From assembly GCA_035296325.1 (NCBI GenBank), contig DATHBD010000062.1:186001-250000 (forward strand): a DNA stretch of 64,000 bases, written 5' to 3'. Source of the DNA: DATHBD01 sp035296325. Its GTDB lineage: Bacteria > Actinomycetota > Actinomycetes > Mycobacteriales > Micromonosporaceae. The translations under genes and the position numbers were made by a program. Under the pieces are notes generated by a model. That model was not told the DNA's origin and did no database searches. It saw only the letters and a list, made by a program, of their open reading frames with translations. Every line of letters starts with the position of its first letter. Within the stretch, counting starts at the first letter, position 1. Of this stretch, positions 16,731-25,467 are shown piece after piece.

Positions 16731-17507
16731 TCACCCGCCCGATGGTGCCGGCCGTTGCGGCGGGCCGTCCCCATCGTCGTCACCGCGCGGTGGTGCGTCG
16801 GGCTCGAAGCGTAGTCGGCGGGCGACGACGTCCCGGGCCACGTCACCGAGCGGTCGGTCGTGGGCGTACGCGTACGCCCGCAGCCGCACGAACGCGGTCG
16901 CCGCGGACACCCCGAGCTGGACCAGCACCATGCCGGTGGCCTGGTGCACCACGGCCTGCCCGGCCGTCGGGTCCTGGTGCTGCCAGGCGAGCTCGTCGGT
17001 GGCCGGCTCGGCTTCGGCGGCGGCGTCGAGGAGCAGCATGCCGGCGGTCCGCGCGAACGCGAGCGCGTCGTCGAGTTCGCCCGCGGTCAACGGACCGGCC
17101 TGTCGGCGGTAGAGGTCCAGGGCGCCCAGCCGGATCGCGCCGACCTGCAGCGGCAGGGCGAACACGGCCCGCGCCCCACTGTCCAGCGCGCCGCGGACGA
17201 ATCCCGGCCAGCGGGCCAGGTACTCCGGAGCGTGCAGGTCTTCCGCGAGCGCTGGGCCACCATGGCTGAACGTGTCCATGCACGGACCCTCGCCCAGCAG
17301 CAACTGCAGCTCCTCCAACTCGGCGGCGACGCTGTCACTGGCGTACATGATCTCCCGCACGCTCGCGCTGGCCATGACCGTCACGCCGGCGCCGCTCACG
17401 CCGACCCCGGCCATCGCCGCTGCGCAGACACTTGCCAGCGTGATCGAACCGTCCTGTGACTGGGCCAGCACCTGGGCCCAGATGCCGATGGACCGGTCCG
17501 CGCTCAT
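16731..17507 (-). CDS. GAF-ANTAR regulator, second copy
   Basis: A 258-residue protein if the ATG at 17507 is used; a GTG at 17543 in the same frame is also possible and neither has a clear ribosome site. The GAF domain shows VGVSGAGVTVMASASVREIM and LLLGEGPCMDTFSHGGP, the cysteine-containing motif common in this class. The ANTAR domain follows (AVVHQATGMVLVQLGVSAAT, AYAYAHDRPLGDVARDVVARR). A charged, proline-rich tail ends the protein. It is upstream of, and co-directional with, the first GAF-ANTAR gene. RNA targets are unknown. Confidence 0.9.
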   Translation of the reverse strand: MSADRSIGIWAQVLAQSQDGSITLASVCAAAMAGVGVSGAGVTVMASASVREIMYASDSVAAELEELQLLLGEGPCMDTFSHGGPALAEDLHAPEYLARWPGFVRGALDSGARAVFALPLQVGAIRLGALDLYRRQAGPLTAGELDDALAFARTAGMLLLDAAAEAEPATDELAWQHQDPTAGQAVVHQATGMVLVQLGVSAATAFVRLRAYAYAHDRPLGDVARDVVARRLRFEPDAPPRGDDDGDGPPQRPAPSGG

Positions 17508-17710
17508 GCGGGCCCACGGGTGGCAGCCGCCACGCGACAACACCCCCGGACGGCGCGCAGCCGCACGGCCGCCGGACCGGTCAACAGATCAACGGCGCTC
17601 ATCGCACCCCTCCCGGTGGTCGCGCTCAGCGCGGCGCCGTGGTCCGGAGCGGCCGTTCCGGACAGCCTACGCGACCGGGTACGTGGCGGGCGACACGTCG
17701 CGGTGGCCGC

Positions 17711-18871
17711 CTACCGGGACACGTGCGCCCGGCCGCGCCTGGCCCGGGCCGCACCGGTGACCGCCGTCTGAACGAGGCGGGCCAGGGCCGGCCCGGGGTC
17801 GGTGAGACTGGCGACGCTGTGTGTGGCGCCGACCGCGTAGCCGGCCGCGCCGGCCAGGTCGCGCACCAGCCCGCCGCGCCGTTCCCGCAGCGCGCGCCGG
17901 GCGTCGGCGGCGCCCCACTGGTACCGAACGCCCGCCCGGGCGCGGGTGGGCGCGGGCGCGTCGCCCACGGCAAGCGCCGCCCAGGCCGCCGGCAGGTTGG
18001 CCCCGGCGGCGACCGCCAACGACAGCGACCCGTAGAACCGGCCGTTCAGATCGATGAGCCGGGGCACCCGGTCGGCGCCGACGATGAACTGCAGCTCGGC
18101 CAGCCCGAACCAGTCCAGCTCATCGAGCAGCGCAGCGACCCGGCCGGCGAGATCCTCGTCCACCGCCACGGTGACCGCGCGGCAGCTGGCGCCGGCGCCG
18201 GGCGGCCAGATGTGCGACGCCAGCTGCATGCAGTCGGCGACGACACCGACCTCGCCCGGCCCTCGGACGGCGCTGTAGGCCAGCAGCCGGCCTTCATGGA
18301 AGACCTGTACCTCCGGGTCCCCACCGACCGCGCGGATCTCGGCGACCCGGCGGAGCGCGGCGGTCCGACCGGTGATCAGGTTGGTGTCGATCCTGGGCGG
18401 CGAGCCGGCGATGTCCGGCCGGGCGTGCATCCGGGCCTTGATGATGACCGGCGTCGTCTCGTCACCGATCGCCGCCGCCTCGGTGAGGTCGGGCACGGCG
18501 ATGCCCACGCCGGTGGCGGCGTCGGCGAGCTCGACCTTGTCCAGTGCCCGCAGCACCACCGGGTGCGGCGCGTGCGGGAAGATCGCACCGATCCCGGCGC
18601 GGGCCGCGGAGAGGGCGAGGACCTCGGCCTCTCCCGCGCCGAACACCACGTCGTACCCGCCGTCGCGCACCGCGGCCGTCACCGAGTCCAGGAACGCGTC
18701 CACCGGCTGCAGCGGCCGGATCAGATGCCGCCGTCGGCACGATCGGGAGGCGCGGGCGAGCCCTCGCCGCTCCGCGCTCGCCAGCCCGACGGTCCAGCCC
18801 GCGGCGGACAGCGCCCGTACCGCGGCGAGCGCGCCCCGGCTCCAGCCCTGCTCCACGATGAGTGCGCGCAC
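17711..18871 (-). CDS. ATP-grasp domain protein of unknown substrate
   Basis: A 386-residue soluble protein; the GTG at 18871 preceded by a G-rich ribosome site gives a natural N-terminus (RALIVEQGWSRGALAAV, a Rossmann-like start). The central part matches ATP-grasp ligases: DKVELADAATGVGIAVPD, TPVIIKARMHARP, EVQVFHEGRLLAYSAV and the metal-binding ELQFIVGADRVPRLIDLNGRF. ATP-grasp enzymes form acyl-phosphates and ligate amines or thiols. Similar stand-alone proteins are linked to cell-envelope or peptide-type natural product steps, but nothing here fixes the substrate. It is 203 bases upstream of the GAF-ANTAR pair on the same strand; the gap shows no gene. Confidence 0.8.
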   Translation of the reverse strand: MRALIVEQGWSRGALAAVRALSAAGWTVGLASAERRGLARASRSCRRRHLIRPLQPVDAFLDSVTAAVRDGGYDVVFGAGEAEVLALSAARAGIGAIFPHAPHPVVLRALDKVELADAATGVGIAVPDLTEAAAIGDETTPVIIKARMHARPDIAGSPPRIDTNLITGRTAALRRVAEIRAVGGDPEVQVFHEGRLLAYSAVRGPGEVGVVADCMQLASHIWPPGAGASCRAVTVAVDEDLAGRVAALLDELDWFGLAELQFIVGADRVPRLIDLNGRFYGSLSLAVAAGANLPAAWAALAVGDAPAPTRARAGVRYQWGAADARRALRERRGGLVRDLAGAAGYAVGATHSVASLTDPGPALARLVQTAVTGAARARRGRAHVSR

Positions 18872-19070
18872 CCGTCCAACCCCCTGATCGACCCGGCTCG
18901 CTCGACGCTGCCGCAGCACATGCCCGCCGGACGGCAATTTAGACGTGCGGATCGGTGCCGGACGCTGCGGGCCGGCCGGAGCGTTCAAGCCGACGCCTCC
19001 CGGGGTAGGTCCATGACACGTCCCGGGTGCGGCTGAACGCGCCGGGTCTACCGCGGGGGGGAGGACCGGC

Positions 19071-20384
19071 ATGGCTGATCCGACGCCGCCGCAGACCAGA
19101 CGGCGGGTGTTTGCCCGCTCCACCTGGGTCGAGGCGAAGTTTCTCGCCGCCGAACTGCGGACCGAGACGGTGGGCGGCGCGTTGCTGCTCATCGGTGCGC
19201 TGATCGCGCTGATCTGGGCGAACTCCCCGTGGGCGGAGACCTACCAGGACCTGCGCCGGTTCGTGCCGTGGCCGGGGGGCGAGCGCCTCGCCCTCGATCT
19301 CGACCTCGCGCACTGGGCCGGTGACGGCCTGCTCGCCATCTTCTTCTTCGTGGTGGGTCTGGAGCTCAAACGCGAGTTCGTCGCCGGTGACCTGCGCAAC
19401 CCCCGCCAGGCGGCGCTGCCGGTGGCGGCAGCCGTGGGCGGCATGGTGCTGCCGGCGGCGATCTTCGTCGCGATCAACCTCAACGGCGGGAGCGGGGCGC
19501 TGCGCGGCTGGGCCGTCCCCACCGCGACCGATATCGCGTTCGCCCTGGCGGTACTGGCGATCATCGGCTCGCACCTGCCGCTGGCGCTGCGCGCCTTCCT
19601 GCTCACCCTCGCCGTCGTGGACGACCTCCTGGCCATCACGATCATCGCGGTGTTCTACACCGACGACCTCTCGGTCGTGCCACTGCTCGCGTCGCTGGCG
19701 CCGATCGCGGTGTTCGTGCTGCTGGTGCAGCGGGGTCGGACGTGGTGGTGGGCGCTGGTACCGCTGGCGCTGACCGCCTGGGCGTTGATGCACGCCTCCG
19801 GGGTGCACGCGACCATCGCCGGGGTCCTGCTCGGCTTCGGCGTGCCGGTGCTGGCCCGCGGCGGCCGCGGGCGTGGCCTCGCCGAGCACCTGGAGCACCT
19901 GTGGCGGCCGGTGTCGGCCGGGCTCGCGGTGCCGATCTTCGCGTTCTTCGCGGCCGGCGTGTCGCTGCGTGGCGACGGGATCGCCGCCGCCCTGCGCGAC
20001 CCGGTCGTGCTCGGTGTGGTCGCCGGGCTCGTCGTTGGCAAGGGCGTCGGCATCCTCGGCTCGGCGTACCTGGTCGCCCGGTTCACCCGCGCGGAACTCG
20101 ACGACGAGCTGACCTGGACCGACCTGTTCGGTGTGTCGCTGCTCGCCGGCATCGGGTTCACCGTCTCGCTGCTGATCGGCGAACTCGCCTTCGCCGACGG
20201 CGAGCGGGCCGCGGCGGTCAAGGTCGCGGTGGTCGCCGGCTCGGTGATATCGGCCATGCTGGCGTCGATCGTGCTCGTCCGCCGCAACGCGGTGTACCGG
20301 CGGATCGAGGAGCGCGAGGCCCGCGACGCCGACGCCGACGGCGTCCCGGACGTGTACCAGAACGAGCGGCCGGGTGAGCGCTGA
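19071..20384 (+). CDS. nhaA: Na+/H+ antiporter NhaA
   Basis: A 437-residue membrane protein with the NhaA fold. It exchanges protons for sodium and controls cytosolic pH and salt. Visible landmarks are LLLIGALIALIWANSPW, GLELKREFVAGDLRNPRQAA, PTATDIAFALAVLAIIG and the ion-binding Asp pair in TLAVVDDLLAITIIAVFY, followed by SLLAGIGFTVSLLIGELAF. The C-terminal 45 residues are charged and cytosolic. The ATG at 19071 follows GGGGAGGA. It is divergent from the ATP-grasp gene and convergent with zwf, 15 bases away. Confidence 0.96.
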   Translation: MADPTPPQTRRRVFARSTWVEAKFLAAELRTETVGGALLLIGALIALIWANSPWAETYQDLRRFVPWPGGERLALDLDLAHWAGDGLLAIFFFVVGLELKREFVAGDLRNPRQAALPVAAAVGGMVLPAAIFVAINLNGGSGALRGWAVPTATDIAFALAVLAIIGSHLPLALRAFLLTLAVVDDLLAITIIAVFYTDDLSVVPLLASLAPIAVFVLLVQRGRTWWWALVPLALTAWALMHASGVHATIAGVLLGFGVPVLARGGRGRGLAEHLEHLWRPVSAGLAVPIFAFFAAGVSLRGDGIAAALRDPVVLGVVAGLVVGKGVGILGSAYLVARFTRAELDDELTWTDLFGVSLLAGIGFTVSLLIGELAFADGERAAAVKVAVVAGSVISAMLASIVLVRRNAVYRRIEEREARDADADGVPDVYQNERPGER

Positions 20385-20399
20385 GCCGGCCAGCGCCGG

Positions 20400-21797
20400 T
20401 TACGCCGGCCCGTCGCTCCCGGCGGCGTACTCCCGCAGCGGTGAAGCCCCGTCGGCCCACGCCTGCAGCACCGGCTCGATGATCCGCCAGCTCTCCTCGG
20501 CCTCCAGGGCATGCGCCGACAGGCGGGTGTCGCCGGCGATGATGGCCAGCAGCAACTGCCCGTACGGGCTGGGCTCCTGCGAGGTCAGCTCGGCGTCGAG
20601 GTCGACCTGCTCCAGGTCGAACGGGTCGCCCATGCCGTTGATGTTGAGCAGCAGCGACATCCGGTCCGGGTCGAGCTGCAGGCGCAGCTCGTTCGTCTGG
20701 CTCTCACAGCCGGGGAAGATCGGATGCGGCACGTCGGCGAACCGGACGACGATCTCCCGCCGCTTGCGGCCCAGCGCCTTGCCGGTACGGAGCCGGAACG
20801 GCACGCCGGTCCACCGCCAGTTGTCCAGGTGCAACGTGATCTCGGCGTACGTCTCGGTGTTGCGCGCCGGGTCGACGCCCTTCGCCTCGGTGTACGCGGC
20901 AACCTGCCGGGCGGACTCGCCGTCGGGGACCTCGCCGGCGGTGTAGCGCCCCCGCACCGTGTACCGGTCCACGTCGGCGCTCCTCAGCGGCCGCACCGCG
21001 CGCAGTACGTCGATCTTCCGGCTGGCCAGGTCGACCGGGTCCACGCTCAGCGGCGGCTCCATCGCGACCAGCGTGAGCAGCTGGAGCAGATGGTTCTGGA
21101 CCATGTCGCGCAGCGCGCCGGCGTGGTCGTAGTACGCCGCCCGGCTCTGGGCGTCGACGGTCTCGTCGAAGACGATGTCGATCGAGGTGATGTGCCCGTT
21201 GCTCCACAGCGGCTCGAAGATGCGGTTGGCGAAGCGCAGCCCGATCACGTTGAGCACGGTCTGCTTCGCCAGGAAGTGGTCCACCCGGAAGATCCGCTCT
21301 TCCGGGATGACCTGGATCAGAGCCGCGTTGAGCCGCTTCGCGCCGGCCAGATCCTCGCCGAACGGCTTCTCCACCACCACCCGCAGCGTGGCGGGGATCT
21401 CGCACTCGGCGAGCGCGGCGATCACGCCGTCGAAGAGGTGGTGCGGCAGGGCGAGGTACAGCACGACCGGGTGCTCCGCCGCGCCGTCCGGGTCGGCCGG
21501 GCCGGCGTGGGCCAAGGCGGCGGCGATGACGTCGGGCTTGGTGACGTCGCCGCGCACGTACCGGGCACCAGCGGTCAGCCGGTGCCGGACGTCCTCGCCG
21601 ACCTGACCGGCGTGCCGCTGCAACGCCTGGTCGACGTGGGTGACGAAGCCAGCGTCATCCAGGTCGTCGAAGGACACGCCGACCAGCCGCACCCCGTCGG
21701 CGGGGAGGCCGGCCGCCGCCAGTTGCGCCAGACCCGGCAGCAGGTACCGACTGGTGAGGTCGCCGGTGGCGCCCAGGACGATGATGGTGGCGGTCAT
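20400..21797 (-). CDS. zwf: glucose-6-phosphate dehydrogenase
   Basis: A 465-residue enzyme of the oxidative pentose phosphate pathway, making 6-phosphogluconolactone and NADPH. The start chosen is the ATG at 21797, giving the Rossmann motif IIVLGATGDLTSRYLLPGLA at the N-terminus. The active-site motif FRVDHFLAKQTVLNVIGLRF is present, with the catalytic His-containing RVDHF as in the family (usually RIDHYLGK), together with VVEKPFGEDL and the C-terminal WRIIEPVLQAW. The gene is not next to gnd, tal, tkt or opcA, so it may be a second, accessory dehydrogenase of the genome. It is divergent from the nucleotidyltransferase gene. Confidence 0.95.
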   Translation of the reverse strand: MTATIIVLGATGDLTSRYLLPGLAQLAAAGLPADGVRLVGVSFDDLDDAGFVTHVDQALQRHAGQVGEDVRHRLTAGARYVRGDVTKPDVIAAALAHAGPADPDGAAEHPVVLYLALPHHLFDGVIAALAECEIPATLRVVVEKPFGEDLAGAKRLNAALIQVIPEERIFRVDHFLAKQTVLNVIGLRFANRIFEPLWSNGHITSIDIVFDETVDAQSRAAYYDHAGALRDMVQNHLLQLLTLVAMEPPLSVDPVDLASRKIDVLRAVRPLRSADVDRYTVRGRYTAGEVPDGESARQVAAYTEAKGVDPARNTETYAEITLHLDNWRWTGVPFRLRTGKALGRKRREIVVRFADVPHPIFPGCESQTNELRLQLDPDRMSLLLNINGMGDPFDLEQVDLDAELTSQEPSPYGQLLLAIIAGDTRLSAHALEAEESWRIIEPVLQAWADGASPLREYAAGSDGPA

Positions 21798-21876
21798 GGT
21801 GCCAGTCTTGCCAGCTTCCCGGTGGGGAGTCAAAGCGGGGGCGGTGCGGCTTGCCCCGGTCCGGCAGGATGCGGTG

Positions 21877-22677
21877 GTGAGCCATCCGTTGATAGCCGAT
21901 GTGACCGCCGCCTACCTCGACGCGGTCGACACCGAGGCCCCCGGTCTGGTGCAGGGCCTGTACCTGGTCGGGTCGGCGGCCGTGGGTGACTTCCGCCCGG
22001 GGGCGAGCGACATCGACTTCGTCGCCGTCTCGGCACAGCCGGTGGCCGAGCAGGGTGTCGCGGCCCTGCGGCGCGCGCACACCACGCTCGCCGCCCGCCA
22101 TCCGCGACCGCACTTCGACGGCATCTACGTCACCTGGGCAGATCTCGCCGGGGAGCCGTCGCGGGTCCAGCCCGGCGCGGGTGCCCACGAAGGTCGGGTG
22201 CACCGGCGCGCGGACGGCGGCTGGGATCCGGTCGCCTGGCACACCCTCGCGGAGTGCGGTGTGCCGATCCGTGGGCCGGGCCGCGCCGATGTGCCGGTCT
22301 GGACCGACCGGACCGCCCTGATCGCATGGTGCCGGCAGAATCTGACGGAGTACTGGCAGCCGTGGCTGCGCGGAAGCTCCCGGCTGGTGTCCCGGCCCGG
22401 GCTGGTGGCGCTGAGCCCGTGGGCCGCGGCGTGGGGGGTGTTGGGCGTCAGCCGGCTGCACTACACGATCGCCACCGGTGCGATCACGTCGAAGGCCGGT
22501 GCCGGCGGGTACGCGCGGCAGACGTTCCACCGGCGGTGGTGGCCCGTCCTCGACGAGTGCCTGCGCATCCGCAGCGGCGGTGGCGGCCGGTCGCTGTACC
22601 GCTCGGTGTTGCGGCGCCGTCGTGATGCGTTGGACTTCGTGGCAATGGCGATCGACAGCGCTTCCCATACGGGCTGA
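21877..22677 (+). CDS. nucleotidyltransferase-fold protein (aminoglycoside adenylyltransferase-like)
   Basis: A 266-residue soluble protein; tandem GTG codons at 21874 and 21877 follow an AGGA element. The N-terminal YLVGSAAVGDFRPGASDIDF is the GSxxxGxxxxxSDxD signature of the polymerase-beta-like nucleotidyltransferase superfamily, with both metal-binding Asp residues kept. The C-terminal half is helical (YTIATGAITSKAGAGGYA), as in AadA-type enzymes, which adenylylate aminoglycosides. Similar genes are widespread in actinomycetes and most have no proven resistance function, so a substrate is not assigned. It stands alone, 109 bases before the second PL11 gene. Confidence 0.8.
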   Translation: MSHPLIADVTAAYLDAVDTEAPGLVQGLYLVGSAAVGDFRPGASDIDFVAVSAQPVAEQGVAALRRAHTTLAARHPRPHFDGIYVTWADLAGEPSRVQPGAGAHEGRVHRRADGGWDPVAWHTLAECGVPIRGPGRADVPVWTDRTALIAWCRQNLTEYWQPWLRGSSRLVSRPGLVALSPWAAAWGVLGVSRLHYTIATGAITSKAGAGGYARQTFHRRWWPVLDECLRIRSGGGGRSLYRSVLRRRRDALDFVAMAIDSASHTG

Positions 22678-22728
22678 CCTGGACGCGGGCGCTATCCGAG
22701 GGCCGATCGATGACGTACGATATCTCTT

Positions 22729-22740
22729 TGAAACGTTCCA
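22729..22740 (+). promoter_or_regulatory. LacI-type operator candidate upstream of the second PL11 gene
   Basis: TGAAACGTTCCA differs from the perfect palindrome TGAAACGTTTCA at one position. It lies 46 bases before the PL11 start in a short AT-richer stretch. It resembles the site at 11857 upstream of the first PL11 gene, suggesting one regulator for both. Confidence 0.5.
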
Positions 22741-22786
22741 TTAACCTTCCGCCATGGGTGGATTTTCGTGACGACTTGGACCCGCC

Positions 22787-24661
22787 GTGACTAAATGGAG
22801 TAAGCGCCGCACCCGTACCGCGCTGAGCTGTGTCATCGGCCTCGCGGCCACCTCCGGCCTGCTGGCCACCGTGCACACCGGCTCCGCCTCGGCCGCGCCG
22901 GGTCGTCAGATCGAGCAGCTCGACCGCGGCCTGGTGGCCGTCCCGACGCCGACCGGCGTCCTGGTGAGCTGGCGGCAGTTCGCCGACGAGGTGGGCCAGA
23001 CGAGTTGGCACATCTACCGCAACGGTCGCCGGATCACCCCCACCACGATCGCCGACCGCACCAACTTCCTGGACACCGCCGGTACCCGGGCCGACCGGTA
23101 CTCGATCACGCCGGTGACCGCGGCCGGCGTCATCGGAGCCCGCTCGGCCGAGGTGCAGACCTGGGCCAACCCCTACCTGGACATTCCGCTCAACAAGCCG
23201 GCCGGGGGCAGCACGGCGTCCGGCGCGTTCGACTACCGCGCCAACGACGCGAGCGTGGGCGACCTGGACGGCGACGGCCAGTACGAGGTCATCGTCAAGT
23301 GGGACCCGAGTAACCAGCAGGACAACTCCAAGCCCGGCCACACCGGCGAGGTCTTCCTCGACGCGTACAAGATGAACGGCACCCGGCTGTGGCGCATCGG
23401 CATGGGCCGCAACATCCGGGCCGGCGCGCACTACACCCAGTTCCTGGTCTACGACTTCGACGGTGACGGCAAGTCCGAGATCGTCGCGAAGACCGCCGAC
23501 GGCACCCGCGACGGGCGCGGCACGGTCATCGGCAACGCGACGGTGGACCACCGCAACAGCACCGGGTACATCCTCACCGGCCCCGAGTTCCTCACCGTCT
23601 TCGACGGCCTGACCGGCGCCATCCGGGTCACCACCAACTACGACCCGCCGCGCGGCGACATGTGCCTGTGGGGCGACTGCTGGGGCAACCGGGGCGACCG
23701 CTTCCTGGCCGCGGTCGCCTACCTTGACGGCCGGCCGAGCATCGTGATGGCGCGGGGCTACTACACCCGCACCGTGCTGGTCGCCTACGACTTCCGCGAC
23801 GGCAGGCTCACCAAGCGGTGGACCTTCGACACCAACGTTGCCGGCAGGCAGTACGAGGGCGCGGGCAACCACAACCTCGCGGTGGCCGATGTGGACGGCG
23901 ACGGCCGCGACGAGATCGTGTACGGCTCGCTCACCATCGACGACAACGGCAGGCTCCTCTACGCCACCGGCCTCAAGCACGGGGACGCCCTGCACGTCGG
24001 CGACCTGAACCCGGCCCGACCGGGCCTGGAGGTCTTCAGCACGCACGAGCAGTCGACCTCCGCGTACGGCATGGAGATGCACGACGCCCGCACCGGGCAG
24101 ATCATCCTCGGGCAGCGCACCGGCAAGGACACCGGTCGCGGTGCCGCCGGCGACATCGACCCGCGCCACCCCGGCGCCGAGTCGTGGGCCGTCGACGGCG
24201 AGTGGAACAGCCCGACCGGCTGGATGTTCAACGCCGCCGGCAGGCTGATCAACACCCGGATCCCGGCCGCCAACAACCTGGTCTGGTGGGACGGGGACCT
24301 GACCCGCGAGATCCTGGACCACAACTACAACGCCACGACCCAGTCGGGCGTGGGCACCATCGGCAAGTGGGACCCGGTGAACAGCCGCACGGTCAACCTG
24401 CTGACCGCGACCGGCACCCTGTCGAACAACACCACCAAGGGCAACCCGTCGCTGCAGGCCGACCTGCTCGGTGACTGGCGGGAAGAGGTGCTCTGGCGCA
24501 CCCAGGACAGCACCGCGCTGCGGCTGTATGCCACGCCGCACGCCAGCCCGCACGCGTTCCCGACCCTGATGCACGACCCGGTGTACCGGCTGGGAGTGGC
24601 CTGGCAGAACGTCGGCTACAACCAGCCGCCGCACACCAGCTACTACCTCGGCACCAGGTAG
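22787..24661 (+). CDS. secreted rhamnogalacturonan lyase (PL11), compact form
   Basis: A 624-residue exported lyase with a signal peptide ending near ASA-APGRQ. It has the standard PL11 length. The body begins with the family opening IEQLDRGLVAVPTPTGVLVS and carries the same calcium-loop repeats as the first copy: DLDGDGQYEVIVKWDPSN, YDFDGDGKSEIVAKTADG, VADVDGDGRDEIVYGSLT, LGDWREEVLWRTQDSTAL and TLMHDPVYRLGVAWQNVGYN. It should cleave rhamnogalacturonan I backbones by beta-elimination outside the cell. The GTG start has only a weak ribosome site. A strong hairpin follows the stop. The two PL11 proteins are clearly paralogous but not recent duplicates. Confidence 0.93.
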   Translation: MTKWSKRRTRTALSCVIGLAATSGLLATVHTGSASAAPGRQIEQLDRGLVAVPTPTGVLVSWRQFADEVGQTSWHIYRNGRRITPTTIADRTNFLDTAGTRADRYSITPVTAAGVIGARSAEVQTWANPYLDIPLNKPAGGSTASGAFDYRANDASVGDLDGDGQYEVIVKWDPSNQQDNSKPGHTGEVFLDAYKMNGTRLWRIGMGRNIRAGAHYTQFLVYDFDGDGKSEIVAKTADGTRDGRGTVIGNATVDHRNSTGYILTGPEFLTVFDGLTGAIRVTTNYDPPRGDMCLWGDCWGNRGDRFLAAVAYLDGRPSIVMARGYYTRTVLVAYDFRDGRLTKRWTFDTNVAGRQYEGAGNHNLAVADVDGDGRDEIVYGSLTIDDNGRLLYATGLKHGDALHVGDLNPARPGLEVFSTHEQSTSAYGMEMHDARTGQIILGQRTGKDTGRGAAGDIDPRHPGAESWAVDGEWNSPTGWMFNAAGRLINTRIPAANNLVWWDGDLTREILDHNYNATTQSGVGTIGKWDPVNSRTVNLLTATGTLSNNTTKGNPSLQADLLGDWREEVLWRTQDSTALRLYATPHASPHAFPTLMHDPVYRLGVAWQNVGYNQPPHTSYYLGTR

Positions 24662-24674
24662 TCCCGGCTGAGGA

Positions 24675-24714
24675 GGGTGCCCCGCTACACGCCTCCACGT
24701 GCAGCGGGGCACCC
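24675..24714 (+). terminator. hairpin terminator after the second PL11 gene
   Basis: GGGTGCCCCGCT (24675-24686) pairs perfectly with AGCGGGGCACCC (24703-24714) around a 16-base loop, 13 bases past the stop codon, followed by TTCACA. Confidence 0.85.
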
Positions 24715-24768
24715 TTCACAGCAAATAGGGAGCCAACCGGGAGCCGCCAGGTGGGGTCATTGAATCGA

Positions 24769-24798
24769 TTGATTTTTGGGTGCGGACGCCCCTACGAT
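24769..24798 (+). promoter_or_regulatory. promoter candidate for a small transcription unit
   Basis: TTGATT (24769-24774) and TACGAT (24793-24798) are separated by 18 bases. The stretch just upstream (24760-24778) is unusually AT-rich for this genome. It precedes a short ORF and a strong terminator at 25051. Confidence 0.5.
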
Positions 24799-24872
24799 GG
24801 CCCGGAGATAGCGATGCTTCTGCATGTCACGACGTGCGGTCGAGACCCATGCTGTTCGCACGTGAGGAGACG

Positions 24873-25025
24873 ATGTCGTCCATGAGACGGGCAGTGGTGT
24901 GCCGGTTGCGCGGCGGCGAGGTCTGCATCGACGCCAGTCGACCGACCGAGACGGGCGACCTCACCCCGCGCCGGGCGCGCGGGCCGCTGCCCGGGATCGG
25001 CGCACCGGCGCCGGCGATGCGGTAA
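24873..25025 (+). CDS. small hypothetical protein, about 50 residues
   Basis: A short frame beginning MSSMRRAVVCRLRGGEVCI. The GAGGAG at 24864-24869 is close to the ATG at 24873 and far from the ATG at 24882, so the exact start is open; an ATG at 24849 is also in frame. Third codon positions are strongly G/C, as in real genes here. The product is basic, with two cysteines near the N-terminus and a Gly/Pro/Ala-rich end. The frame sits between a promoter candidate and a near-ideal terminator, which argues for a real transcript; the peptide itself is unrecognised. It could instead be a leader or a small RNA. Confidence 0.4.
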   Translation: MSSMRRAVVCRLRGGEVCIDASRPTETGDLTPRRARGPLPGIGAPAPAMR

Positions 25026-25050
25026 GACCAACCAGACCTTATTACCGGGA

Positions 25051-25090
25051 GGGGCCGGTCACGCCGGGCGGGCGTGACCGGCCCCGTTTT
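25051..25090 (+). terminator. strong intrinsic terminator of the small unit
   Basis: A perfect 15-base stem GGGGCCGGTCACGCC (25051-25065) with GGCGTGACCGGCCCC (25071-25085), a 5-base loop and GTTTTG after it. It is among the best terminators in the window. Confidence 0.9.
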
Positions 25091-25467
25091 GTCGGGTCTT
25101 CTCCGTCGGGCTCTCCGCTGGCGAGCCGGCACCGACACCCACCACACCCGGCCCTGAACGCCCACCCCCCGGCTCAACTTGGCACCCGAACCAGCGTTGA
25201 GCCTCTGCACTACACGACGCCTTGCGTCCATTGGTCAAGGGACGCAACCGCGCGATCTCGGGATATCGCTCACCGAATGTACGGCCCAACTTCTCCAGCA
25301 TCGCGACGATCCCGACCTCGTTAGGAATGGCGACCAGGATGTCCATGAGACACAGCGTATGGTCACAACATGTCCGCCCGGATCGAAGGTGAGTGATCGG
25401 CCGACGCCTTGCGGATGAAGTCGCATGCCGCGCACACCGCCAAGCCAGTGGTCACCGGGTGACAACG
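25091..25467. other. gene-poor stretch with no supported gene
   Basis: No reading frame here has convincing length and codon bias. A minus-strand frame starting at 25346 (MDILVAIPNEVGIVAMLEKL) looks coding-like for its first 40 residues and then becomes low-complexity as it runs toward the terminator at 25051-25085; it may be a gene remnant. Base composition is lower in GC than the surroundings. Confidence 0.5.

Noticed and set aside
20385..20420. GCCGGC-rich hairpins between nhaA and zwf as a terminator
   Set aside because: Several alternative short pairings exist and none is long or unique enough to call.
22484..24712. 742-codon minus-strand frame opposite the second PL11
   Set aside because: Same effect as at the first PL11; the composition is repetitive and no family is visible.
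25059..25346. Minus-strand frame of 95 codons (starts MDILVAIPNEVGIVAML)
   Set aside because: The first part looks coding but the C-terminal half is low-complexity and crosses the terminator stem at 25051-25085; kept only as a possible remnant.
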